Positions 53,069 to 62,442 of a stretch of 64,000 nucleotides of DNA are shown here, piece after piece. The stretch comes from Lamprobacter modestohalophilus (lineage in GTDB: Bacteria; Pseudomonadota; Gammaproteobacteria; Chromatiales; Chromatiaceae): positions 1 through 64,000 of the forward strand of contig NZ_NRRY01000001.1 in the NCBI RefSeq assembly GCF_016583905.1, in the 5' to 3' direction. Position 1 is the stretch's first letter, and every line of letters begins with the position of its first letter. The notes under the pieces were generated by a model. The model had not been told where the DNA came from, made no database searches, and saw only the letters and a list, made by a program, of their open reading frames with translations. A program made the translations under genes and the position numbers.

Positions 53069-56000
53069 TGGCGGCGGTCGAGCGCAGTGCGCGGGGGCCG
53101 CTGGAGGTCGAATCGCCGATCATCAACTCTGCGTTCGAGGAGCCGCATGTTCACTGGGAGATCCGCAAGAACCGCGAGCCGGTGAAGGCAGCGGGGCGGC
53201 GGCCGGCGAGCTACTTTTTCCGGGTGCCGGAGCGCGCCGAGCGGGGCCGCAAGGTCGCCAAGCCGAAAGACCTATTCGGCGAGACCGAGGTCGGGCAGGA
53301 AGAACCGCTGGACTTGGTCAACCAGCTGCGCCAACGCTTGCAAGCCTGGCGCGAGGGCGAGCGGACCGGGCGCTGCTACGAGGGCGCCAGCCCGGTGACG
53401 CGCGAGCTGCTGGCCCTGTGGCGCTCGCCGGATCGGCACCAGCGGTTGTTCTTCGCCCAGATCGAGGCGGCGGAGACGATCCTTTTTCTCACCGAAGCGG
53501 CAGCGCCCTATCAGCAGGGACTGCCCAAGCTCCCGCTCGACGAGCCGGGTGCGGAGGCCAAGGCCCAAGGCGCGCGCCACTTTCTGCGCTACGCCTGCAA
53601 GATGGCGACCGGTACTGGCAAGACGACGGTGATAGGCATGCTCGCGGCCTGGTCGATTCTGAACCGGGTCGCGGCGCCGAAAGATGATCGGTTTACCGAC
53701 ATCATCTTGATCGTCTGCCCCAACGTCACCATCCGCGAGCGGCTGCAGGAGCTGGACCCTGCGCGTGGGGATCTGAGCCTCTACCGCACACGCCAGCTGG
53801 TACCCGCGCATCGGATGGAGGAGCTACGCCGGGGCGAGGTGATGATCGCGAATTGGCATCGGCTGGCGAAGAAGGAGACCAGCAGCGTCCATCAGCAGCC
53901 CGCACGGGTAGTCAAGACCGGCGAGCCGGTGGCGGTGATGAAGAACGCGGGCAAGGCGAACGAGACCTGCGAGGTCAAATACCTCGAGTCCGATCGCGCT
54001 TGGCTCAAACGCATCCGTCAGGAGCTGGGCTCGGGACGGGGCCGCGCGGCGCAGTGGATGGTGTTCAACGACGAGGCGCATCACGCCTATCGTCGCGGCG
54101 GGCAGCTCGATGCCAAGGAGCAGGTCGCGCTGGATGACGACAGCGCGCTGGCGGTGAAGAACGAGCGCGAGGCGACGGTCTGGATCGAGGGGCTGGATCG
54201 GATCAATACCCTGGCCGGTGGAGGCAAGTCGGGCAAGCGGGGCCTCTGTCGCTGCATCGATCTCTCGGCCACGCCGTTCTACATCCAAGGCTCGGGTAAC
54301 GAGGTCGGGCGGCCGTTTCCCTGGGTGGTCTCCGATTTCGGGCTGCTGGATGCGATCGAGTCCGGTCTGGTCAAGATCCCGCAACTGCCGACGCAGGATC
54401 AAAGCGGCGACAAGGAGGCGGCCTACTTCAATATCTGGCGCTGGGTGCAGCAGCGCGCTGAGCAGGAAGGGCTGGGGACGACGCTGACCCCAGAGCTGGT
54501 GATGACCTATGCCAGCACGCCGATCATTCTGCTGGCGCAGGACTGGTTCACGCGCTTTCAGGACTGGGAGCAGCGCTCGAAGCGGCGCCAGAAGCATCCG
54601 GTGCCGCCGGTCTTCATCGTCGTCTGTCGGGATACACGTCTGGCCAAGGCCGTCTATGCGTGGCTGGCGCAAGGTGAGGGCGGCTATGGCGAGGCACCGG
54701 ACTGGTTTCGCAATCGCCCCGGTGAAGAGGTCACGGTGCGCATCGACTCGCGCGTGATCGAGGACATCGAGGCCGGTGGCACCAAAGACGAGACGCGCCG
54801 GCTGCGCTTCATCCTGGATAGCATCGGCAAGCCGACATGGCCGGGCGACAAGGTACCGGAGGACTGGGCCGAGCTGGTGCGCAAGCACAATGACAAGGTC
54901 GCCAACGATGAGGAGGATGGCAGCCTGCGCTGGATCGATGAGCGCATCCCGCCGGGGCGTGATATTCGCTGCATCATCTCGGTGGCGATGCTGACCGAAG
55001 GCTGGGACGCGAATACCGTCACGCACATCGTCGGTCTGCGTCCGTTCGGCTCGCAACTGCTGTGCGAGCAGGTGGTGGGGCGTGCGCTGCGGCGCCAAAG
55101 CTATGCGGTGCGTGAAGATGGCTCGGATCAGTTCGCGGAAGAGACCGCCAAGGTCTTTGGCGTGCCGTTCGAGCTGGTGCCGTTCAAGGTGCGCAAGCGT
55201 CGCGAGGGGCCGGAGCGCCCGGAGCCAGAGCACATCTTCGCTGTGCCCGAGAAAGACCAGTATCGGATCGACTTTCCGATCATCACCGGCTACCAGCCGA
55301 GTGGCAGCCTGCAGGTGCATCTCGACTGGGCACAGGTGGCGCAAGTCACGCTGGACCCGATGCAGATCCCGCAGACCGTCAAGATGACCTCGTTGACGGC
55401 GCCGGAAGGCGCCCTCTCGGCCTTTGGGCCAGGCCAGCAGCCACGGCTATCGCTGACGGAGTGGCGCACCCGCTGGCGCGATCAGCAGGTGGCGTTTCGG
55501 CTCGCGCGCGAGGTCTGCCGCGTCTGGCAAGAGGAGCATGGGCGGGACGCCGTGCCGGTCTTGCCGCTGTTTCAGCAGGTCTTGAGCGCGGCGCAGCGGT
55601 TCCTGAGCGATCGCTCCAAGCTGGTCCTGAAGGGCGACAGTCAGCCCTGTGATCTCCTCGCCGCCGGGCACTACACGCAAGCCGCGGTGTGGACGCTGTA
55701 CGAGGCGATCAAGCGCGGTGCCGATCAGCAGCTTCGGGAGCTGCCGGTGATTCCGCGTGGCGCTAGCGGGCAGGGGAGCACCGCGTTCGTCGATTTCCAT
55801 AGCACCAAGCCGACCTCGCCGGTCGAGAAGTGCCACCTGAACGCGATGGTGGCGGATACCAAGAAGTGGGAGCAGAGCGCTGGGTTTGCGCTCGACATCC
55901 ACCCGGCCGTATTGCGCTGGGTGAAGAACGACCACCTTGGCTTCCTGATCCCCTATCGCAAACAGGCCTTGGTCGCGAGCTATTTGCCCGACTTCATCGC

Positions 56001-56190
56001 GGTCTTGAGCAATGGGCTACAGCTGATCATCGAGACCAAGGGGCAGTACAACGATGATGCCGACATCAAGGCCAAGGCGGCCGAGCGCTGGGTGCAGGCG
56101 ATGAACCAGCTCGGCGAGCATGGGCGCTGGGCTTATGTGTTGGTTGATGATCCGCCGGCGCTGCTGCTGATGTTGGATCGGGTTTGCTGA
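53068..56190 (+). CDS. DEAD/DEAH helicase-nuclease restriction subunit
   Basis: The 1040-residue protein has Walker A (ATGTGKTTV, about 180-188), the DEAH box (Asp335-Glu-Ala-His338), helicase motifs V/VI (MLTEGWDANTVTHIVGLRPF, QVVGRALRR) and a C-terminal PD-(D/E)XK nuclease (Asp975, then Glu989-Thr-Lys991 in IIETKGQ). That is the Res layout of type III-like systems, and the protein resembles the group I know as BPTD_3080-type restriction endonucleases. It needs the methylase partner for site choice. No frameshift is seen, so the system looks intact. Confidence 0.9.
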   Translation: MAAVERSARGPLEVESPIINSAFEEPHVHWEIRKNREPVKAAGRRPASYFFRVPERAERGRKVAKPKDLFGETEVGQEEPLDLVNQLRQRLQAWREGERTGRCYEGASPVTRELLALWRSPDRHQRLFFAQIEAAETILFLTEAAAPYQQGLPKLPLDEPGAEAKAQGARHFLRYACKMATGTGKTTVIGMLAAWSILNRVAAPKDDRFTDIILIVCPNVTIRERLQELDPARGDLSLYRTRQLVPAHRMEELRRGEVMIANWHRLAKKETSSVHQQPARVVKTGEPVAVMKNAGKANETCEVKYLESDRAWLKRIRQELGSGRGRAAQWMVFNDEAHHAYRRGGQLDAKEQVALDDDSALAVKNEREATVWIEGLDRINTLAGGGKSGKRGLCRCIDLSATPFYIQGSGNEVGRPFPWVVSDFGLLDAIESGLVKIPQLPTQDQSGDKEAAYFNIWRWVQQRAEQEGLGTTLTPELVMTYASTPIILLAQDWFTRFQDWEQRSKRRQKHPVPPVFIVVCRDTRLAKAVYAWLAQGEGGYGEAPDWFRNRPGEEVTVRIDSRVIEDIEAGGTKDETRRLRFILDSIGKPTWPGDKVPEDWAELVRKHNDKVANDEEDGSLRWIDERIPPGRDIRCIISVAMLTEGWDANTVTHIVGLRPFGSQLLCEQVVGRALRRQSYAVREDGSDQFAEETAKVFGVPFELVPFKVRKRREGPERPEPEHIFAVPEKDQYRIDFPIITGYQPSGSLQVHLDWAQVAQVTLDPMQIPQTVKMTSLTAPEGALSAFGPGQQPRLSLTEWRTRWRDQQVAFRLAREVCRVWQEEHGRDAVPVLPLFQQVLSAAQRFLSDRSKLVLKGDSQPCDLLAAGHYTQAAVWTLYEAIKRGADQQLRELPVIPRGASGQGSTAFVDFHSTKPTSPVEKCHLNAMVADTKKWEQSAGFALDIHPAVLRWVKNDHLGFLIPYRKQALVASYLPDFIAVLSNGLQLIIETKGQYNDDADIKAKAAERWVQAMNQLGEHGRWAYVLVDDPPALLLMLDRVC

Positions 56191-56253
56191 TTGGCGACCA
56201 AAAGGCCCATGCTTTGTGACACTTTTCGTAACAAAGCGTTGACCGATCAGCCG

Positions 56254-56436
56254 ATGCAGCCAATCAAACACCTCGCTCGCGTGCTCGCGCATCTCGCCAG
56301 CGAAGGTCAGACCTTGTTTACGTTGGCTGACTTGCGGGCGACGCTTCCTGAGCACAGCTTTGGGGCATTTCGGGCGGTTATCATGCGTGCCGAGCGCGAG
56401 GGAATCCCTCGCGCACTGGAATCCGCTGTTTGCTGA
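56254..56436 (+). pseudogene. AbiEi-like winged-helix N-domain, truncated copy
   Basis: From ATG 56254 (MQPIKHLARVLAHLASEGQT) the frame reads through LADLRATLPEHSFGAFRAVIMRAEREG, without the frameshift of copy 1. It then runs into the wrong frame of Fic (IPRALESAVC) because of the deletion. About 50 residues are authentic. The original C-terminal YRYPEGG end seen in copy 1 is lost. Confidence 0.65.
56394..56414. repeat. Perfect palindrome at the Fic deletion junction
   Basis: GCGCGAGGGA (56394-56403) and TCCCTCGCGC (56405-56414) are exact complements around a single A. The structure spans precisely the point where copy 2 leaves the wHTH and enters the 3' half of Fic, and it is not in copy 1. 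It may be the scar of a deletion by template switching. Confidence 0.8.
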
Positions 56437-56839
56437 TCTGCCGGTGGAGAGCCTGATCTTCGAGCATCAGGGCGAGTATTACCAAGCCCTGCAAGAGAGC
56501 ACCGAGCAAACCGATTCGGCGCCGTTCATCGTCTTCATGCTGCGGATGATCTTGGCGGCGATGACGGGCGCGACCCCTCAAGTCACCCCCCAAGTAACCC
56601 CCCAAGTCGGCAAGCTGCTACAGGTCATCCAGGGCGAGATGAGCCGAGAAGGGTTGCAGGCTGCGCTCGGACGACAAGATCGTAAATCCTTCCGCGAGCG
56701 CTACCTGCAGCCGGCGCTAACCGCCGGCTTGATCGAGATGACGATTCCCGACAAGCCCAAGAGCCGGCTACAGCAGTATCGACTGACCAACCGGGGACGC
56801 CAGTGGCTACTTGAACAAGGATTCGGCGGCTTGACGTAG
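56416..56839 (+). pseudogene. Fic protein, C-terminal remnant
   Basis: The frame matches the Fic protein from about residue 202 (WNPLFADLPVESL) to the end and is nearly identical at DNA level. It lacks the inhibitory helix and the HPFADGNGR catalytic motif, so it cannot AMPylate. The winged-helix C-terminus is whole and could be translated from an internal start, for example as a DNA-binding fragment; no good ribosome site is seen. Confidence 0.85.
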
Positions 56840-57112
56840 GTGGTCTTCATCCTGCGTACTGCTCGGGACCGGGGACGCTGAGGGCCGCGGTGCGGGATCG
56901 AAATGCTCGCAGAAGTTGGCGCGGACCTTATCGGCGATCGGCTCGGCCAGGGGCTCGAGGCAATCATTGGGACGCCCGCGTTGATAGAGACGACAATTGC
57001 GGCAAGCGCGCGTCGCCTTGCCGCAGCTCAAGCAGTGATTCTCACGCCCGTAGTCGGCGCGCGTCAGATCAGTGCCGCAGTGCCAGCAATGGCCGATGAT
57101 GTCGGCTGTCAT
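56807..57112 (-). CDS. Cysteine-rich zinc-ribbon protein, copy 2
   Basis: The 101-residue protein differs from copy 1 at only a handful of positions, and all cysteines and histidines are kept. It has its own AGGTG ribosome site. Both copies being intact beside differently damaged Fic genes suggests the zinc-ribbon gene is kept under selection. The 33-bp convergent overlap with Fic is also kept. Function unknown. Confidence 0.75.
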   Translation of the reverse strand: MTADIIGHCWHCGTDLTRADYGRENHCLSCGKATRACRNCRLYQRGRPNDCLEPLAEPIADKVRANFCEHFDPAPRPSASPVPSSTQDEDHLRQAAESLFK

Positions 57113-57195
57113 AATCACCTCATCTGTTGGATGAACGCCGCCGCGCGCCAGTCGGGCTGGACCGCGACGCCGTGATCCATTCGCAAAGACACAGC

Positions 57196-59166
57196 ATGTC
57201 CAAAAAGACACCTAAAAACAAACCCAAGCGCTCTAGCAAGCGCAAGACGAGTCCGCATCTGCGGCCTGAGCCCGCACAGCTGCGCGCCATCGAGCGTCTG
57301 CTGGAGGCTGAGGACTTTGCCAAGGCCATTGAGCGCGTGCAGCAGTTGGTGCAGCGTTTTCCTGATCATGGCGGCGCGCAGGGCCTCCTGATCAAGGCCT
57401 TGCGCGGCGGGCAGGGGTCACAATTTGCTGCCGTCGTCGTGCACGACTGGGCCGATCGCCATCCCCAAAGTCTGTTCGCGCAAGAGCAGCTGCTGGTCTA
57501 TGCCGTCGAGGGCCATTGCTTGATGCTTGCTGAACGCGTTGCCGAGCAGGTCCGGGCTCTCGGTGGCGAGGCGCCCTACGGTTTTCCGCTCTCCGATGAG
57601 ATCAAGACGGCGCTTTGCACCCTGGTTGACGGCACCCGCGCAGACGAAGCGGCGATGGTCCAATTCGATCGCGCCAGGCTCTGCATGAACGGCTTTGCCT
57701 TCAGCAAGGCGTTGCGGTACTTGGAAGACCTGGAACTGACCAGCGCGCGCAATAATCGGATCACCTGCTTGTTTCATCTCGAGCGCATCGACGAGGCACT
57801 CGCGCTCGCCTTAGAGAGCTGGCGCCGGGATGACGAGAATCTGTTCGCGCTCGGCTGGGCTGCGAGTCTGCGGCTGTATCTGGGGGATGTCGAAGGCGCC
57901 AGCGGTCTCTGCACCCGCTTGGCCATGATGACGGCGCGACGGGTTGACGAGGCCCTGCCGCAGTTGATCGCGCTGCTACTGCTGGATCAGCCCGAGGCTG
58001 CTTGGACGGCTTACGAGCGCACGGTTGACACACCCTGGTGGGAAGGCGTTCAAGACCTGACGACGGCCACCATGACCCATTTGGGCGCTTGCGCCGCAGC
58101 CCGCTGCGGTGAACTCAAACAGGCGCGACGGTTGTGGCAGGAGATCGAGCAGGCGTCGCCAGGGTTCGCGCTGGCGGCGGAAAACCGCTTGGCCGCCGCT
58201 GATGCCGAGACCCTGCTTCCCTCCGCGCTCGAGATGCACAACGCGATACCCGCTAGCCGCTTCAGCGCAATGCGGAACCAGGTGCAGGCGCAGCGGACCC
58301 ATCAAGCCGAAAAAACCCTCATCGGTCTTAGCGCCTCCAATGCCTATCTTCGGGCGCTTTATATCAATGGCAGTGAGCCGCTGCGCCAAGCTGTGAGTTT
58401 GGTCCTGATGCATCGGTTGCAGCAGCATGACACCGCGGTCGCCGAGGTGCTGCGTGAGCTGGTGCGCTTGCCGATCGGCACCTCAAACGACCGATTTAAA
58501 ATGCTCAAGGCACTGCGCGAGGCCGGCCAGCTCGGCGAGGATGAATTGATCGAGTTCTGGGACCGTGACGAGCTGAGGGCGATCAAGCTCTTCGAGATGG
58601 AGGTGCATCGCGAGCCGACCGACAGCGGCTTGCTGGAAGCGCTCGACAGCCTGCTCGATGAGGCGCGTGACGACTATAACGATTTTCAATTCAATGCCTG
58701 CGAGTCCAAGCTGCAGTCGATTCTCGCGTCGTTTCCCAATCATCCACAGACGCTGCTGATGCTCGCCTCGATCCGCCACATGGCGCGTCGGCGCACCGAG
58801 GCGGAACAGCTGTTGCGACAGGCCATCGAGGCGAATCCGGATTATCTGTTAGCCCGTTGCAATCTGGCGCGTGCGTTGATCATGCGGGGCGATCTCGAGG
58901 CCGCCAGTGACCTGCTGGAGGGACACCGCGAGCAGCATCGTATCCATATCCTGGATCTGATCCACCTCAATGGCACGCTGGCAATGCTCGAGAGCGCCCG
59001 TGGCGAGGACGAGGTGGCCGAATCACAGCTCAATCTGATCGAATCCTTCATCGAGGATGACCATGAGGCGGAGCAACTCGAGCAGGTTCGGCGATTGGTA
59101 AATCACGTTAAAGCCAAGCGCGAGGGCTTTTTCGGGCGTACGCTGCGGGCGTTGGCGCGGCGTTAG
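57196..59166 (+). CDS. Tetratricopeptide-repeat protein, copy 2
   Basis: The 656-residue protein is collinear with copy 1, starting MSKKTPKNKPKRSSKRK. Differences concentrate in the N-terminal 250 residues and in the middle, while the C-terminal TPR part is almost identical. The 23 open codons upstream are not conserved in copy 1, so ATG 57196 is the start. Both copies are intact. Divergent from the zinc-ribbon gene. Confidence 0.75.
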   Translation: MSKKTPKNKPKRSSKRKTSPHLRPEPAQLRAIERLLEAEDFAKAIERVQQLVQRFPDHGGAQGLLIKALRGGQGSQFAAVVVHDWADRHPQSLFAQEQLLVYAVEGHCLMLAERVAEQVRALGGEAPYGFPLSDEIKTALCTLVDGTRADEAAMVQFDRARLCMNGFAFSKALRYLEDLELTSARNNRITCLFHLERIDEALALALESWRRDDENLFALGWAASLRLYLGDVEGASGLCTRLAMMTARRVDEALPQLIALLLLDQPEAAWTAYERTVDTPWWEGVQDLTTATMTHLGACAAARCGELKQARRLWQEIEQASPGFALAAENRLAAADAETLLPSALEMHNAIPASRFSAMRNQVQAQRTHQAEKTLIGLSASNAYLRALYINGSEPLRQAVSLVLMHRLQQHDTAVAEVLRELVRLPIGTSNDRFKMLKALREAGQLGEDELIEFWDRDELRAIKLFEMEVHREPTDSGLLEALDSLLDEARDDYNDFQFNACESKLQSILASFPNHPQTLLMLASIRHMARRRTEAEQLLRQAIEANPDYLLARCNLARALIMRGDLEAASDLLEGHREQHRIHILDLIHLNGTLAMLESARGEDEVAESQLNLIESFIEDDHEAEQLEQVRRLVNHVKAKREGFFGRTLRALARR

Positions 59167-59264
59167 CCATCAAGGAGGTCGTTAGAGAAGTCGTCGATGA
59201 GATTGGCGAAGCGGATGCCATCGAGAGTATCCAAGAAGTTCCCCTTGAAATCGAGGGCGATTGA
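59166..59264 (+). other. Open 32-codon stretch after TPR copy 2
   Basis: Overlapping the TPR stop in another frame is [20 protein letters not shown] followed by SIQEVPLEIEGD and a stop. It looks like the C-terminal tail of a protein, or a +1 extension of the TPR protein. Copy 1 shares only its first 40 bases. A good AAGGAGG lies inside it. No start is evident and nothing can be concluded. Confidence 0.3.
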
Positions 59265-59269
59265 ACTTG

Positions 59270-60160
59270 CTAGACAGCAGAGGAGGCGCGGATTCCTTTA
59301 ACTAGGGAGCAGTAGATCTTGAGGTTTAGCGCACTGGTGATCGCCTTCGTCGTCGGCCTGTCGAAGACTGTTGCTTTTGGATTGCGGTCACTTAGGATTG
59401 GGCCGATTGCATGGCGCTTCCAGATCTCCTCTGACGCGACAAATGAGGCTCCGTTTAAGGCGCCTGCCACAATATTGGGATGCCAACTCAGACCGCATTC
59501 GCGTGCGAGTCGGGACAGCTCACGTTCAGGGTTGGTAATGAGATCCTCGTAAATAACAAAGGCGTGTCCGGCTTTTCCCAAGCAGCCGATGTGAGCTCTT
59601 AATGCTCGATTCCATTGAGCGGTAGCGTAGTAGGGGTCTGATTGTCGAGGGAACAGCTCGGGATGGCGTCGGGCGCGATCAACGATGGATCTGACGACAT
59701 CGGCGCCATCACGAACAATGTGGATGACCCTTGTGTTCGGAACCTGCTCAGTGATGAGATGCGCATAATAATAGTGTCTGGGCGTCTTCTCGACCCACCA
59801 TGAACATCCCTGCAAGCGAGCGACTTGGTCAAAAAAGTGGATGGACGCGCTCAGTGCCGCCTGAAGATACACCTGGCGCTTGGGAATGAAGATATTCGCG
59901 TCTCTCAGCTCTGATTGACTGAGTCGACTGATGCTGCCAAGTGCTTTGCGCAGTGATTTCTGCTCCCGGCCTAGTGAGAGTCCAAGGCGAGCTAGGGCCG
60001 TTGGAATACCGCGCATCCCGAACAGCCGCAGTAGCAGGCCGGTTTCAGGAAACGCGTGAACGGCTGGATGGCCGGCCAGCCGGCTCAACAACAGTGTGGT
60101 TCCTGATCGTGAGCAGCCAACGACGAACATTCGCCCGTTCGGCAAGTCTTGCTCCGGCAT
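59270..60160 (-). CDS. Sulfotransferase-family protein
   Basis: From ATG 60160 the protein has 296 residues with the 5' PAPS loop GCSRSGTTLLLSRL (about 15-28) and the 3' phosphate site IVRDGADVVRSIVDRARRHP (about 136-155). Conserved segments WWVEKTPRHYY and FVIYEDLITNP are typical of bacterial sulfotransferases acting on glycans or lipids. GAGG seven bases upstream supports this start; the frame extends 77 codons further but only as a shadow. It is less GC-rich than its neighbours and lies at the edge of the duplicated region, so transfer is likely. The gap 60161-60357 holds no gene. Confidence 0.85.
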   Translation of the reverse strand: MPEQDLPNGRMFVVGCSRSGTTLLLSRLAGHPAVHAFPETGLLLRLFGMRGIPTALARLGLSLGREQKSLRKALGSISRLSQSELRDANIFIPKRQVYLQAALSASIHFFDQVARLQGCSWWVEKTPRHYYYAHLITEQVPNTRVIHIVRDGADVVRSIVDRARRHPELFPRQSDPYYATAQWNRALRAHIGCLGKAGHAFVIYEDLITNPERELSRLARECGLSWHPNIVAGALNGASFVASEEIWKRHAIGPILSDRNPKATVFDRPTTKAITSALNLKIYCSLVKGIRASSAV

Positions 60161-60357
60161 ACAGGATCCTCGGTGGCAACAAGAAGCGGTGCGATCCTTG
60201 GCGGTCGATGAACCCATCGTCATCTCAACGCCTAGGGTAAGGGCGCTCCTGATCCTGTGCAATGCTTCAGCAATCGTTTTGCGAGGCCCTTCGCTGCGGC
60301 TCGCCGCGATTGGCTGATTGCATGAATCGCGCGTTGATATCTTCATCGGTCGCGGTT

Positions 60358-62442
60358 TCAATGATGAGCGTCTCCATGGGTTTGTCTCCAACGTTGGATG
60401 TCGTGGTCGACATCAGCGAGCAACAGCACCGCGGCCAACCCTAGGGCCACGGCCAGCAGTAACAGCGCCAACTGACGGCGCAGCCAGCCCTCGGCGCGCG
60501 TCAGTGTATCCAAGCCGGTCAAGCCATCGCGCTCGCGCGCAACCCACCAAGCGATCCAGCCTGATTGCAAGGCGGCTAGCCTCCGCAGCATTCTACGGAC
60601 GAGATGCCACAGCCAACGGCCGCAGAAGGCCAATGGCCACCAGAGATCGCCGGCGGGCAGCCAGTGGCTCAGCCGCACTGCCACGCGGTGGAGACTCCAG
60701 CCAAAGACGACCGACAGGAGCACTCCTAGCCCCAGCGGCCAGAGCAGGGCGGGGAGCGCGCTGAGCGGAGGCCAAGCAAACCTGTCCGCGAGTTGGCCTG
60801 AGAGCACGCCTTCGATCCCGCCTGCGAGCAAGCTGAACCAGAGCGGCAAGCTGAGCGCGGCGAGGACGCTGATCAACCAGGCCAGCGGCATGGGTGCGAG
60901 AAGGCGTCGATCATTGGCGGCCGTCGGTGCATGCTGGCTCGGGAGGCGGGGGCTCGTGTGATGCTTTTGGCTCGTCTGGCTCGAGCCCGGCATGTGACGT
61001 TTCCGCGGCCACTGCCTCCATTGCCGCCACAGCGCTCGCGCCATCAGCAGCGTGGTGCCGACGGCCGCCAGGCTCAGCCAGACGGCCAAGGTCTCTTCTC
61101 CAGCGGCATCGAGTGCCTTCTTGGTGCCCCACTTGGCGATCAATCCGGAGCCCAGCGCGCCGGCGAGCGATAGCGCTGGCAGGATCAGCAGCGTCCAGAG
61201 CAGCCAGGCAGGTAAGCGCGGCGACTGCTCGCTGATGCCGACCCCGAGGAACAGCGCACCCTTGCTCAAGCCGTGGTGGGCGGCGAAGAACAGCACCAGC
61301 ACGCTGAGCGCGGGCCAGCTGTCAGGCTGCAGCAGCCCGAGCGCGATCAGAGCCGCGATCATGCCCATCTGGCTGACGCTGGAATAGGCCAGCACCGCCT
61401 TTGGGTTGTGCTGCGCGACGCCCCATAAGGCTGCGGCGAAGGCGCCGATCAGGCCAGCGGTCAGCATCGCCAGTCCGAGCCAATGGAATGCCTCGTCGAC
61501 ACCGGCCATGCCTAGCGGCAGCGTGCTCAGCCAGCCGACCAGTCCGGCCTTGATCATCACGCCACTGAGCACGGCGCTGGCCGGTGTTGGTGCGACCGGA
61601 TGCGCCAACGGCAGCCACAGGTGCAGACCGATCACCCCGGCCTTGACCCCGAAGCCGAGCCAGAGCAACAGGCCCATCCAGAGGCCCATGTCCGCCGTCG
61701 CCAGGGTCGCGCGCAGTTCCGACAGGGTCAGCGCCGAGCCCGTCCCGGCGCCCCACAGCAGGCCAGCCAGGATCATCCCTTCCCCGAGCACGGCCATGAC
61801 CAGATAGGCCAAGCCGCCGGTGCGCGCTTCGCGGCTGCCGCTGTGGATCACCAGCGGGTAGGCCGAGAAGGTCATCAGCGCAAAGCCGAGGTAGAAACTG
61901 GCGATATCCTCGGCGACGAGCAGCAGCAGATTGCCGCAAAGGGTCAGCGGCCAGAACAGGGCGAAGCGCAGCAGGCGCGCGCGGCTGTCCGTGTCGCCTG
62001 CTGCGGCCTGCGCCTGCTCGGCAGCAAAGTAGCCGCGCGCGTAACAGCCCGCCAGTCCCCACAGCAGGGCGCTGAAGGCCAGCAGCAAGCGGCGTTGGTC
62101 ATCAAGCTCCCAGGAGCCACCCAGTAGCCAGGCCTCCAGCCAGAGGCTGCCGTCTGGACCCAGCACGGCGAGCGCGAGTGCTGGCAGGGGCGCGCTGATC
62201 CAGAGCCAGTCCAGTGGCCGATGCAGGGATTGGCTCGAGGGATGGCTCAGCGGCTGGCTCAGGGGCTGGTTTAGTGGCTTGTTTAAGGAGCGGCTTAGGT
62301 GAGGGCGCAGCTGGCCAAGGCCGATCGTCGCCCCGAGTGCGGCGCGTAGGCCCAGCAGCAGCGGCCACAGCAGCGCTGCGAAGAGCAAAGGCGCGAGCGG
62401 CAGGCGCAGGAGAGGGAAGGGTGCAAGGCTCAGCTCGGTCAT
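60358..62442 (-). CDS. Proton-antiporter-like subunit (NuoL/MrpA-D family)
   Basis: The roughly 694-residue membrane protein has about 14 spans and the proton_antipo_M core (FYLGFALMTFSAYPLVIHSG, GFGVKAGVIGLHLWLPLAHP, with Lys and Glu in the spans, and KAVLAYSSVSQMGMI). Near the N-terminus a periplasmic loop contains a tandem repeat of PLSQPL-type residues (about 50-75). The C-terminal third has extra spans and a His/Arg-rich linker. Such subunits move protons or Na+ in Complex I, Mrp antiporters and ion-coupled hydrogenases. Its start overlaps the upstream subunit as ATGA. Confidence 0.85.
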   Translation of the reverse strand: MTELSLAPFPLLRLPLAPLLFAALLWPLLLGLRAALGATIGLGQLRPHLSRSLNKPLNQPLSQPLSHPSSQSLHRPLDWLWISAPLPALALAVLGPDGSLWLEAWLLGGSWELDDQRRLLLAFSALLWGLAGCYARGYFAAEQAQAAAGDTDSRARLLRFALFWPLTLCGNLLLLVAEDIASFYLGFALMTFSAYPLVIHSGSREARTGGLAYLVMAVLGEGMILAGLLWGAGTGSALTLSELRATLATADMGLWMGLLLWLGFGVKAGVIGLHLWLPLAHPVAPTPASAVLSGVMIKAGLVGWLSTLPLGMAGVDEAFHWLGLAMLTAGLIGAFAAALWGVAQHNPKAVLAYSSVSQMGMIAALIALGLLQPDSWPALSVLVLFFAAHHGLSKGALFLGVGISEQSPRLPAWLLWTLLILPALSLAGALGSGLIAKWGTKKALDAAGEETLAVWLSLAAVGTTLLMARALWRQWRQWPRKRHMPGSSQTSQKHHTSPRLPSQHAPTAANDRRLLAPMPLAWLISVLAALSLPLWFSLLAGGIEGVLSGQLADRFAWPPLSALPALLWPLGLGVLLSVVFGWSLHRVAVRLSHWLPAGDLWWPLAFCGRWLWHLVRRMLRRLAALQSGWIAWWVARERDGLTGLDTLTRAEGWLRRQLALLLLAVALGLAAVLLLADVDHDIQRWRQTHGDAHH

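Larger units (their letters stand above)
56269..59206 (+). repeat. Duplicated block, copy 2 (deleted Fic)
   Basis: Homologous to 43636-47255 in the same orientation, with about 660 bp missing between the wHTH remnant and codon 202 of Fic. At the right end, copy 2 continues past attgg with a reading frame that copy 1 has lost. The two copies thus complement each other: copy 1 keeps the 5' part and copy 2 keeps the 3' context. Confidence 0.85.

Noticed and set aside
53824-55344. 506-codon minus-strand frame
   Set aside because: Antisense of the restriction gene, whose helicase motifs are all on the plus strand.
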